A stretch of 64,000 nucleotides of DNA from Astragalus membranaceus (taxonomy: Eukaryota; Streptophyta; Magnoliopsida; Fabales; Fabaceae): NCBI GenBank assembly GCA_039519185.1, contig JAZGSX010000010.1, positions 124,001-188,000 of the forward strand. The letters are read 5' to 3'. Position numbers and translations under genes: made by a program. The first letter of the stretch is position 1; each line of letters begins with the position of its first letter. The notes beneath the pieces were generated by a model. It searched no databases. It was not told the origin of the DNA and was given only the letters and a program-made list of their open reading frames with translations. Shown one piece after another: positions 45,868 through 57,682 of the stretch.

Positions 45868-48523
45868 TGTAACAGCCCGAAAATAGTAGATTAATTTTCT
45901 AGTTAATTAAATAAGGTTTAGGTGGTAGGAGATAATTAATTACTTGATTTAATTAATTATTTAGGGTTTTGAGTGTTAAATAAATAGAATTATTTATTTG
46001 GATAATTGGACCTAGGGTTGGGTTTAGATGGTGGTGGCGAGTTGAAGTGGATTAGGAGAAGCCCATGATTAGGTCATTAAGTGGAAGCCCATGTCCATTA
46101 AGCTAGGCGCCTATATGATGCAAACTTAGGGTTTGGTGATTCATTCCAACACTTTAGAAAAAAATAGAGAGGGTGGGACGGCTTGGAGAGAGGAGAGGCG
46201 TGACACCCTAAGAGAGAGAAGAAAGGAGAAGGGCGCAAAAACCCTAGAGGAGAGAGAGGAAGATTTCGCATGCACCAAGAAGGGAGAGGAAGGCTACGAC
46301 TCTATTGGTGTTTGATCAAGGAGGGTTAGGTGCTCATCTAATTCAAGGTAAGGGGGAGATTCTCTAACCTAATGGGTTTTTCATGATAGGGTTTATGGGA
46401 ATAAGCACTTAGTTGCCATGAATATGTCGATTTGATGTAACTTGCATGATTGAATTCCTTTATGTTGCCGTACTTAGATCTATGCAAATTTATGATGATT
46501 ATGATGATGGGCATGTTGATTTCCTTTGTGTGATGAATGATTGCATGCCTCTTCAATTTTCTATGTTTGATTGTTGATCATGGTTGCTAATTATGAAAAT
46601 TTAGTGTTGATGTTGTTTATAACATGATCGCATGCCAACTACTTGTTTTATTGATTTTGTGGCATTGGAGTGATTTTTGATGATTATGATGATGGCCAAG
46701 TAGCCCAATGATTTTGATTTAATGATTGGCTTGATGGATTTTATTTGGGGATTTAAAGTGTTAGGATGATTTGGTGAAAAATCTGATTTGGGATGGGTCC
46801 TAGGCGCCCTAGGCGCCCTTAGATGTTGCTGGAAAATTCTGGGTGCGGTTTTGGTGCAAGTTCAGTAATTCGGTGATCGTGAATGTTCTAGTTGTCTAAA
46901 AATTATATGGTTTGTCTTTTTGAAAACTAGACACAATTACCTACAAATTAGGCACTGGGTTTACTAAATTTCACTGAGAAACGAGGGAGAAAGTTTGATT
47001 TCAAAATGACTAAACAATTCTGTCCGAATTCTGGTACTAGTGTTGTAAATTGAAAAACTGTACTTACTGAACACTCTTTTCGAAAAACTGAACCTAGGAA
47101 TGAAAACTACACACATAGAGCTTTCCAACGAGTATTCATTTGTTGAAATCCGATGTCGTTTGCTATTTTAATTAATTCGCCAAAATACGTGGTTTCTGCG
47201 TCTGTTCCGTTCCGTGTGTTGTTCGTGTCTGTTGCGCATTGGCCCGACTTCGTTACCCGTTTCGCCCGACTTCGTTGCTGTTCCGTGTTGTCCGCGTCAG
47301 TTGCGCCCTTTGCGCCTGACTTTGTTTCTGGCCGTTGGCGCCCGTTGCCGTTCCGGTTTTGGTGGATTTTTCCTAAAATTGTTTTGGTCATATCTTTTGA
47401 CTCGGTTATCCGTTTTGAACGTTTCAAAATGCGTTGTGAAGCTTATTCAGGTGCCCACCTGAATATTCTAATTTCTGGGCAGTATGAACTATCTTCCGAC
47501 GTTGGTCTCTGGTGTTGTCAAAGGTGTCCGTTTAGGCGTTTTGGTGTCTCAAAACATTTTAGAAAATTATTATATTTGAAAGTTGTCATTGAAAACTATT
47601 TTGAGTGCGTAAGGCCGATGATGTCCTTTGGTTTCTACTGACGATGTTTGATGTTTGATAATTATTGACGATGCGTTGATGTTTACTGACGATGATATGA
47701 CAGACGATGTGCCTATTTTATTGGCAATATAACAGACGATGGGTCTATGACCAAAATAATAATAATTGTTGTGTTGCTGATGATTGCTTTAGTGCGTGGT
47801 TCATGGTGTCACATGTATTCCATATGCATTATTACAGACGATGAGGCTTCGGCCTAAAATTTACAGACGATGATTACAGACGATGAGGCTTCGGCCTAAA
47901 ATTTATAGACAATGATTACAGACGATGATTGGTACCACATGCATCTGCATTTTCATGCATGTTCTCATGACTGACGATTGTTTGATGTTACTGACGATGG
48001 CTTATACTACTGCTGATGATTTGTGTACTGACGATGATGCAATTGACTGTTGTGCCCTTAATGTGATAAATGCCTGTTCTGCCCTTGATATTGTATGTGA
48101 CGTTTTGTAGTTGACGTGGTAGACATGGGTGTCATATTCTAACATATGCCCTATCATTTATTCCTATTATGTGTGAGATATCTCACCCCCTTTATGTGGT
48201 TGTTACCCTAGGTGGTAACTTGCAGGTGATAGTTCGAGTGGAGGCGGTGTATCTCCACATAGTCGGTTCGGTGTTTGCTCTGATAGGTGATACCCGGGGG
48301 TCGGTTGCTAGCATTATTGTTGTCGTTATTTGGAGTATTTTGCCGAGATGTTTTGGCTTTAAATATTTTTACTATTTTCCGCTGCATGTTTTGAAAAGAC
48401 TTAGTTATAATTAAAGTACTCCGTTTGCGAAGTGGTTTTCCGGTTCGAAAAATGTGACACTCTTTTGGCGCGAAAAACTCTGATATTTTCAAGAAACCGT
48501 TGGGTAGAAAAAGGGGTGTTACA
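45868..48523 (+). repeat. E2 5' LTR
   Basis: TATA-like cctatatga near 46110. GA-rich leader at 46160-46270. Donor CAAG|GTAAGGGGG at 46347/46348. UUCG hairpins at 47844-47855 and 47886-47897. GTTACC...GGTAAC stem and acceptor TTGCAG|GTGA at 48225/48226. GTGGAG/CTCCAC hairpin at 48238-48257. Nine-base tRNA-like GCTCTGATA at 48277-48285. Confidence 0.92.
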
Positions 48524-48838
48524 TTAGTGGTATCAGAGCAATGGTTGGTCCGTCCGGCCAAGTCATCGAGTCGTTGAGTCGGTTAGCGACCAACTGTTGT
48601 CTTTTTAGTGCTAACCAATGTTTGCGTTGCAGGTACATCAAAAGTTGCCAATGGTAAGTGATCTAGTGGGGGAGACATCCCTACTAGTGTTATGTGTTTT
48701 GTGTATCCCTATGTGCTGTTGTCTGGTTTGTTTTTGACCTTCCCTGCTGTGTGAACTGTGTGTGATTGTTAGTGGGAGAGTGTTAGTTTTAGCGGATAAA
48801 TTTCGAGGGCGAAATTCTTTTTAGGGGGGGGGGAGAGT
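48524..48838 (+). other. E2 internal region
   Basis: Primer site tggtatcagagc at 48528-48539. An acceptor-like GTTGCAG|GTAC and a donor-like AATG|GTAAGT enclose 21 bases at about 48632-48652. The polypurine tract ends at 48838 and is altered to a longer G-run. No protein of note. Confidence 0.9.
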
Positions 48839-51495
48839 TGTAACAGCCCGAAAATAGTAGATTAATTTTCTAGTTAATTAAATGAGGTTTAGGTGGTAGG
48901 AGATAATTAATTAATTGATTTAATTAATTATTTAGGGTTTTGAGTGTTAAATAAATAGAATTATTTATTTGGATAATTGGACCTAGGGTTGGGTTTAGAT
49001 GGTGGTGGCGAGTTGAAGTGGATTAGGAGAAGCCCATGATTAGGTCATTAAGTGGAAGCCCATGTCCATTAAGCTAGGCGCCTATATGATGCCAAACTTA
49101 GGGTTTGGTGATTCATTCCAACACTTTAGAAAAAAATAGAGAGGGTGGGACGGCTTGGAGAGAGGAGAGGCGTGACACCCTAAGAGAGAGAAGAAAGGAG
49201 AAGGGCGCAAAAACCCTAGAGGAGAGAGAGGAAGATTTCGCATGCACCAAGAAAGGAGAGGAAGGCTACGACTCTATTGGTGTTTGATCAAGGAGGGTTA
49301 GGTGCTCATCTAATTCAAGGTAAGGGGGAGATTCTCTAACCTAATGGGTTTTTCATGATAGGGTTTATGGGAATAAGCACTTAGTTGCCATGAATATGTC
49401 GATTTGATGTAACTTGCATGATTGAATTCCTTTATGTTGCCGTACTTAGATCTATGCAAATTTATGATGATTATGATGATGGGCATGTTGATTTCCTTTG
49501 TGTGATGAATGATTGCATGCCTCTTCAATTTTCTATGTTTGATTGTTGATCATGGTTGCTAATTATGAAAATTTAGTGTTGATGTTGTTTATAACATGAT
49601 CGCATGCCAACTACTTGTTTTATTGATTTTGTGGCATTGGAGTGATTTTTGATGATTATGATGATGGCCAAGTAGCCCAATGATTTTGATTTAATGATTG
49701 GCTTGATGGATTTTATTTGGGGATTTAAAGTGTTAGGATGATTTGGTGAAAAATCTGATTTGGGATGGGTCCTAGGCGCCCTAGGCGCCCTTAGATGTTG
49801 CTGGAAAATTCTGGGTGCGGTTTTGGTGCAAGTTCAGTAATTCGGTGATCGTGAATGTTCTAGTTGTCTAAAAATTATATGGTTTGTCTTTTTGAAAACT
49901 AGACACAATTACCTACAAATTAGGCACTGGGTTTACTAAATTTCACTGAGAAACGAGGGAGAAAGTTTGATTTCAAAATGACTAAACAATTCTGTCCGAA
50001 TTCTGGTACTAGTGTTGTAAATTGAAAAACTGTACTTACTGAACACTCTTTTCGAAAAACTGAACTTAGGAATGAAAACTACACACATAGAGCTTTCCAA
50101 CGAGTATTCATTTGTTGAAATCCGATGTCGTTTGCTATTTTAATTAGTTCGCCAAAATACGTGTTTTCTGCGTCTGTTCCGTTCCGTGTGTTGTTCGTGT
50201 CTGTTGCGCATTGGCCCGACTTCGTTACCCGTTTCGCCCGACTTCGTTGCTGTTCCGTGTTGTCCGCGTCAGTTGCGCCCTTTGCGCCTGACTTTGTTTC
50301 TGGCCGTTGGCGCCCGTTGCCGTTCCGGTTTTGGTGGATTTTTCCTAAAATTGTTTTGGTCATATCTTTTGACTCGGTTATCCGTTTTGAACGTTTCAAA
50401 ATGCGTTGTGAAGCTTATTCAGGTGCCCACCTGAATATTCTAATTTCTGGGCAGTATGAACTATCTTCCGACGTTGGTCTCTGGTGTTGTCAAAGGTGTC
50501 CGTTTAGGCGTTTTGGTGTCTCAAAATATTTTAGAAAATTATTATATTTGAAAGTTGTCATTGAAAACTATTTTGAGTGCGTAAGGCCGATGATGTCCTT
50601 TTGTGTCTACTGACGATGTTTGATGTTTGATAATTATTGACGATGCGTTGATGTTTACTGACGATGATATGACAGACGATGTGCCTATTTTATTGGCAAT
50701 ATAACAGACGATGGGTCTATGACCAAAATAATAATAATTGTTGTGTTGCTGATGATTGCTTTAGTGCGTGGTTCATGGTGTCACATGTATTCCATATGCA
50801 TTATTACAGACGATGAGGCTTCGGCCTAAAATTTACAGACGATGATTACAGACGATGAGGCTTCGGCCTAAAATTTATAGACAATGATTACAGACGATGA
50901 TTGGTACCACATGCATCTGCATTTTCATGCATGTTCTCATGACTGACGATTGTTTGATGTTACTGACGATGGCTTATACTACTGCTGATGATTTGTGTAC
51001 TGACGATGATGCAATTGACTGTTGTGCCCTTAATGTGATAAATGCCTGTTCTGCCCTTGATATTGTATGTGACGTTTTGTAGTTGACGTGGTAGACATGG
51101 GTGTCATATTCTAACATATGCCCTATCATTTATTCCTATTATGTGTGAGATATCTCACCCCCTTTATGTGGTTGTTACCCTAGGTGGTAACTTGCAGGTG
51201 CCAGTTCGAGTGGAGGCGGTGTATCTCCACATAGTCGGTTCGGTGTTTGCTCTGATAGGTGATACCCGGGGGTCGGTTGCTAGCATTATTGTTGTCGTTA
51301 TTTGGAGTATTTTTCTGAGATGTTTTGGCTTTAAATATTTTTACTATTTTCCGCTGCATGTTTTGAAAAGACTTAGTTATAATTAAAGTACTCTGTTTGC
51401 GAAGTGGTTTTCCGGTTCGAAAAATGTGACACTCTTTTGGCGCGAAAAACTCTGATATTTTCAAGAAACCGTTGGGTAGAAAAAGGGGTGTTACA
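48839..51495 (+). repeat. E2 3' LTR
   Basis: 2657 bp. Donor at 49319/49320, UUCG hairpins at 50816-50827 and 50858-50869, acceptor at 51197/51198 (here GCAG|GTGC). Confidence 0.92.
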
Positions 51496-51500
51496 CCTGG

Positions 51501-52313
51501 CACCCAGCGCCCAGCGCTCCACACACACACACACACTGCAACACGGCGCACAGCGCCCATGGGCGCCCAGCGCCTGCACACTTCCAGCAACACAAATTCA
51601 GCACAATTTCAGCATATATATATTTTTTTTTCAAATTTTCACATGACCAATCACAACACCAATTTACAACAATTCATGAGCACATATAAAATCATCAAAA
51701 TCATCCATCAAACATCAAAATTCAGCAACATTACAAGCACACACATGGCGCCCTAGGCGCCCATAATACCACATACGGATCTTTGAGCAACAAATTTGCC
51801 AAACAACATGCCAATCGAAACAACAACATGAAATCGCACATAATCATGCTCATGGATTAAATCTAGGCCATCTCTACTTAAAACCTATCATAGGACCTAT
51901 TATATAAATTGATAGGACATCCCCTTACCTCGAATTTGAAGGATAGAAGCCCTAGAGACAGTCACGATCGAAACCACAGCAACACGATCACGTCCGTCTT
52001 CCTCTTGAGCTCGCGGCCTCCTTCCCTCTTCTCCTTTCTTTCTTCGGCGCTCTCCTCTCTATTCTTCTCTCTCAACTTCGCAAAAGCCAACACAAACCCT
52101 AACCTCAATTGACTTGCCCCCTTCGCATATGACCTTGGATCATGGGCTTGGGCTTTTCACTTAAGCCCAAGTCTAGCTAATTGGCGCCTTCATCTCCTAA
52201 TACCACCTACACCATTTTAATATAATTTCTAATAATTAAATTATATCCAATTAATTAAATTAAATTCCTAAATACTTAATTAAATAAATTAATTAAATAT
52301 TTAGGGTGTTACA
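51501..52313 (-). repeat. G2 3' LTR, remainder with promoter end
   Basis: Ends TTAGGGTGTTACA at 52313, directly beside the polypurine tract. Reverse strand: GA-rich leader at about 52085-51990 and donor CGAG|GTAAGGGG at 51929/51928. GGCGCC phrases lie at 51545-51575 and 51745-51765. Confidence 0.85.
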
Positions 52314-52327
52314 ACTCTCCCCCACTT
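52314..52327 (-). other. G2 polypurine tract
   Basis: actctcccccactt on the forward strand, the exact reverse of the L1 and G0 tracts. Confidence 0.92.
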
Positions 52328-54444
52328 AGAATATTTCGTCCTCGAAATTTACCTGATCAAACAACTCTGGGTAGGACTCCCGCATCTTGCTTTCCAGCTC
52401 CCATGTCATACTCTCACCGGCAGCTCCTAGCCAAACCACTTTCACTAATGCAATCTCTTTGCCTCTAAGCACTTTCACTTCACGATCTTCAATCCGTACG
52501 GGCATCGTCTCCATAGTGAGATTATCCCGCACCTCTACATCATCCATATGGATCACATGAGATGGATCCGAAACATACTTCGGAAGTTGCGACACATGAA
52601 ACACGTCGTGCAAATTCGAAAGATTCGGCGGTAAAGCCACTCTATAAGCCACATTTCCGATTCTCTCAGAAATATGATAAGGACCAACAAAGCGAGGAGT
52701 GAGCTTCTTCGATTTCAACGCTCGACCAACACTGGTAATAGGAGAAACCCTCAAGAACACATGTTCACCCTCTTGAAACTCTAAATCTTTTCTCCGCTTG
52801 TCATGATAACTCTTCTGAAGACTCTGCGAAGCCTTCATCTTTTCACGGATCATCTTGATTTTCTCTGTAGTCTCCCGGACAATCTCCGGTCCCAACACTA
52901 CACTCTCTCCCGACTCATACCAACACAATGGCGTTCTACACTTTCGACCGTACAATGCTTCAAACGGTGCCATCCCGATACTGGAATGGTAACTGTTGTT
53001 ATAGGTAAACTCAATCAGCGCAAGGTATGAATCCCATGAACCCCTTTGTTCCAAGACACAAGCCCTCAACAAATCTTCTAACGACTGAATTGTCCTCTCT
53101 GACTGACCATCTGTCTGAGGGTGATATGCTGAACTCATTTTCAACTTTGAACCCAATTCCTTCTGCAACCCCGTCCAAAACTCAGAAGTGAACCTCGGAT
53201 CCCTATCTGACACGATACTCTTCGGAACACCGTGCAACTTCACAATTTCTTTGACATAAACCTCTGCCAACCTCGACACCGGATAAGTGATATTGATAGG
53301 GACAAAGTGAGCAGACTTCGTTAACCTATCAACGATCACCCAAATAGCGTCATGACCCCTAACTGTATTTGGAAATCCCGTCACAAAGTCCATCGCAATG
53401 CTATCCCACTTCCACTCTGGAACTTCCAATGGTTGCATCAACCCCACAGGTCAAACAAGCATACACAAACTGTGCCACATCTCTCTTCATACCATACCAC
53501 CAAAACAACTTTTTCAGATCTTGATACATTTTCGTTGCTCCAGGATGGATACTCAACTTGCTACGGTGACCCTTCTCTAAAATTGCTTTTCTCATCTCCG
53601 CATCATCCGGAACACAGATCCTACCCCGGAACCTCAACACACTACGGGAATCCAATTTGAAATCTTCATCTTCAGATTGACCAACTCCATTAATTAAGTC
53701 TACTAACTTGACATCTGACTTCTGAGCCTCTCTGATATTTCCCAGGAAGTCATTATCGATCTTTAACATTCTCAGCTTGACACTGCGAGGTGTCATTTTA
53801 CAAACCAAACTCAAATCTCTGAATTCCTCAATCAACTCTAATTCTCTCACCATCATTGCCGACATATGCAAAGACTTCCTGCTTAAAGCATCAGCCACGA
53901 CATTAGCTTTGCCGGGATGATAATTCAAACCGAAGTCATAATCCTTCAAGAGCTCCAACCACCGACGCTGTCTCATACTCAGCTCTTTCTGATCGAACAG
54001 ATACTTTAGACTCTTATGATCACTGAACACTTCAAACCTCGAACCATAAAGGTAGTGCCTCCAAATCTTAAGCACAAATACAACAGCAGCCAATTCCAAA
54101 TCATGCGTAGGGTAATTTTTCTCATGAACCCGCAACTGCCTCGACGCATACGCAACGACTTTCCCATCTTGCATCAGCACACCACCAAGACCCATCTTCG
54201 AAGCGTCACAATATACAACAAACGGTTCCTCCGGATTAGGCAACGTCAAGACAGGCGACGTTGTCAATCTCTTTTTCAGTTCCATAAAACTTTCCTCACA
54301 CCGAGCATCCCAAACAAAAACTTTACCCTTACAAGTCAACTGAGTCAACGGAAGGGCCAATTTGGAAAAACCCTCGATGAACCTCCTGTAGTACCCAGCC
54401 AAACCCAAAAAGCTTCTAATCTCTGTTGCGGACTTCGGAGCCTC
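52326..54444 (-). pseudogene. pol: Tekay G2 pol, RNase H-integrase-chromodomain half
   Basis: From 54444 down: end of RT (RSFLGLAGYYRRF), RNase H (LGGVLMQDGKVVAYAS, DHKSLKYLFDQKELSMRQRRW), linker, and the integrase zinc region to YACLTC. A deletion of about 34 bp near 53445 removes the following residues of the zinc region and shifts the frame. From 53447 the integrase core continues with D of AMDFVTG, D of SDRDPRF and E of DGQSERTIQSLED, then the GPYHISERIG segment and a chromodomain ending FEDEIF. The core triad is intact and only the zinc region is broken. E3 separates this half from RT. Confidence 0.92.
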
Positions 54445-57370
54445 TGTAACAGCCCGAAAATAGTAGATTAATTTTCTAGTTAATTAAATGAGGTTTAGGT
54501 GGTAGGAGATAATTAATTAATTGATTTAATTAATTATTTAGGGTTTTGAGTGTTAAATAAATAGAATTATTTATTTGGATAATTGGACCTAGGGTTGGGT
54601 TTAGATGGTGGTGGCGAGTTGAAGTGGATTAGGAGAAGCCCATGATTAGGTCATTAAGTGGAAGCCCATGTCCATTAAGCTAGGCGCCTATATGATGCCA
54701 ATCTTAGGGTTTGGTGATTCATTCCAACACTTTAGAAAAAAATAGAGAGAGTGGGACGGCTTGGAGAGAGGAGAGGCGTGAAACCATAAGAGAGAGATGA
54801 AAGAAGAAGGGCGCAAAACCCTAGTGGAAAAGAAGATGTGTACGGCCAAACCCTAGAGGAGAGAGAGAGGAATATTTCGCATGCACCAAGGAGGGAGAGG
54901 AGGATCTTAGTTGCTGAATTTTGATGGTAGCTTGCTCACCAAGAGATAGGTGTTCTTCAATTAATAAGGTAAGGGGGCTCTCGTTCATAGTTAATAATTT
55001 ATAAACCACGAAATCATGGGGACTAGGTGTTAGGAGTAGTTGTTTAAATTACTGTTGATGTTTATAATATCTATATGTGGCTGAAGTGTGATGGTTGTGT
55101 GTGTTGTTGAATTCACTGTTTTGAGATGTTCTGACATAGGTTTAGTATTTCAGTGACTGAGAACGTTTTACTAATTGAAAAATTATGTGGTTTGTCATTT
55201 CGAAAACTTGATTGAATGCTTGTTAATTTGACGCTGGTTTGGTTGCTTTTAGAGTTGTGTAGCTCGAGATATGAATTCCACAAGTTAGGGTAATATTCTG
55301 GAAGCATTTTGGACGTAGGTTCGGTATTTTTATAACTGGGAACTTTCTGTTCGTCAAAAAATTATGGGACTTTTTTTGTTAGAAAACAGACTTAATTTTG
55401 GTCACTTTGGCACTGGTTTTGTTAAATTTGGAGTAGTGTAGCTCGAGTTATGAGCGTCCCAAGTCAGGTCAAATTTCTGGACTTAAACTAGGTATAGGTT
55501 CAGTGTTTCAGGTCTTGTGTCTTCAATTGAACTCTGATTTGAACGATTCTTTTTCCATTAGAAACTATACTCAAATTGCTTTTGTTAAGGCTAAGGTTTT
55601 GTTCCATTTGGTCAAGTGTAAGTCAGTTTAGAGTGATTTGAAGTGGAAGGACAGAATCTGTCCAGTCTGGGAACCATTCGGGTTGTTTCTAAAAACTGTA
55701 CTAATTGGCTCATTGTTTCAAAAAAAAAAAAACTATAGTCAGGAACTAGACTTTCTCAGGTTTCTGTAGAGGGGTCGTTTGTTGGAATCCGATGTCGTTT
55801 ACTATTTTATCTAATTCGCCGAATTCTGGCTGCCGTGTTCGCGTAGCCCAGGGTGTCGCTGTTGTTCCCAAATTTGTTTTCTAAATATCTTTTGACTCGG
55901 GTGTCCAAATTTGATGGTTCAAAATGCGTTTCGAAGCTTATTCAGGTGTCTACCTGGATATTCTAATTTTAGGCAAAAATAAATTAGTTTTCAGAGGGTT
56001 CTGGGCAGATGTTGTCCGAGGTGTCTAAAATGCAGTTTTGCTTGCCTATTCCGTGTCGATGTCCTAAAAGGGTTTAATTGAATTGGTGTTGGTGTAAATG
56101 GTGGGTCTGTTTGGTGAGTCTATTTGGTGAGTTTAACTGGTGAGTCAATATGGTGAGATTATTAATTATTTGGTGATGGTGAGTTGATTAATAGCATTGG
56201 TGAGTCTGTTAATTATTTGGTGATTATGCTTGTTGCTCGTTTGGTGTGTCATGGTGTGTTATGATGCATATTAATGGTGAATATATCTTGGTGATTGGTG
56301 AGTATATAAATTATTGGTGAGCAATATAAATACGTTTATGACGATGTCATGAGGTGATTGTAATGTTTATGATGCATATTAATGGTGAATATATCTTGGT
56401 GATTGGTGAGTATATAAATTATTGGTGAGCAATATAAATACGTTTATGACGATGTCGTGAGGTGATTGTGATGTTTATGATGCATATTAATGGTGAATAT
56501 ATCTTGGTGATTGGTGAGTATATAAATTATTGGTGAGCAATATAAATACATCATTTGGTGTTTTGGTGTCATGGTGCATAGTCATGGTGTCGCATATTCA
56601 TATGCATTTCTGGTGAATAGGCCTCGGCCTCCTAAAATATTTTGGTGTTTGGTGAATGCCCTCAAGGCAATTTTGGTGAATAGGCTTCGGCCTTATTATA
56701 AATTTTGGTGAATGCCCTCAAGGCTAATTTTGGTGAATGGATCCACATGCATATGCCCAGTGGAGTTTTGGGTTGCATTTCATACATTGCATACACGTCC
56801 TGTGTTTGATTGCGTCTTCTTGAACTAATGGTGTAACGGTATTCTGGGTGTAACTGTATTTGGTGTGACGGTACTTGATGTAACAGTATTCGGCGTAACT
56901 GTATTTGGTGTAACTGTATTGATGGTGTAGTTAAATTGATGGTATCCTTGGTGTGCCTATTATACTGTGTTTCTTGTTCTATCTATTATTATCTATGTAT
57001 TGAGACTCACCCTACTGCGTCGTGTTGCCTCGTATGTCGGCAACCTGCAGGTGACGGTGACTGAAGGTGGCTAGAGATTCTTCTTCTAGTATGGTCGAGT
57101 CGGCTCTGATACGTAGCACTCGGGAGGGTTGTCCTTGTGTCTTTCCTTATGTGTTATGTATATGCCTTTCTAAGTTGTAAACCTTTTGAAGTATGATTGC
57201 CAAGTTAAACCTTTTTATTTCCGCTGCATGTTTTTGAAAAGAAGTTAGTTATAATTAAAGTACTCTGTTTGCGAAGTGGTTTTCCGGTTCGAAAAATGTG
57301 ACACTCTTTTGGCGCGAAAAACTCTGATATTTTTTTTAATAAACCGTTGGGTAGAAAAAGGGGTGTTACA
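54445..57370 (+). repeat. E3 5' LTR, mosaic of E2-, E1- and L1-like parts
   Basis: Its first about 450 bp match the E2 promoter and leader. From donor ATAAG|GTAAGGGGG (54968/54969) it matches E1. At about 55695-56000 it matches the middle of the L1 LTR. Hairpins AGGC-CTCG-GCCT (56619-56630) and AGGC-TTCG-GCCT (56682-56693). Acceptor CTGCAG|GTGA at 57050/57051. 10-mer at 57103-57112. Confidence 0.88.
56263..56550 (+). repeat. 108-bp tandem repeat, 2.7 copies
   Basis: Units starting gatgcatattaatggtg at 56263, 56371 and 56479, exact 108-bp period. The same array is at 59502-59789 in the other LTR. E1 LTRs have a single copy. Confidence 0.9.
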
Positions 57371-57682
57371 TTAGTGGTATCAGAGCAATGGTTGGTCCGT
57401 CCGGTCAAGTCATCGAGTCGTTGTGTCGGTTAGCGACCAACTGTTGTCTTTTTAGTGCTAACCAATGTTTGCGTTGCAGGTACATCAAAAGTTGCCAATG
57501 GTAAGTGATCTAGTGGGGGAGACATCCCTACTAGTGTTATGTGTTTTGTGTATCCCTATGTGCTGTTGTCTGGTTTGTTTTTGACCTTCCCTGCTGTGTG
57601 AACTGTGTGTGATTGTTAGTGGGAGAGTGTTAGTTTTAGCGGGTAAATTTCGAGGGCGAAATTCTTTTTAGGGGGGGAGAGT
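57371..57682 (+). other. E3 internal region
   Basis: Primer site at 57375-57386, acceptor-like GTTGCAG|GTAC at about 57479/57480, polypurine tract ending at 57682. Nearly identical to the E1 and E2 internals. Confidence 0.9.

Larger units (their letters stand above)
45868..51495 (+). mobile_element. E2: long-LTR element with 315-bp internal region
   Basis: LTRs 45868-48523 (2656 bp) and 48839-51495 (2657 bp), internal 48524-48838, TSD cctgg at 45863-45867 and 51496-51500. It sits inside the GGCGCC part of the G2 LTR. I noticed about 15 differences between its LTRs (roughly 0.6%). It is entirely non-coding, so a parasite of an autonomous element. Confidence 0.95.

Noticed and set aside
47107..47641. 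162-residue forward and 106-residue reverse frames repeated at 50079-50613
   Set aside because: Again the two LTRs of E2; opposite frames overlap and neither has a recognisable domain.
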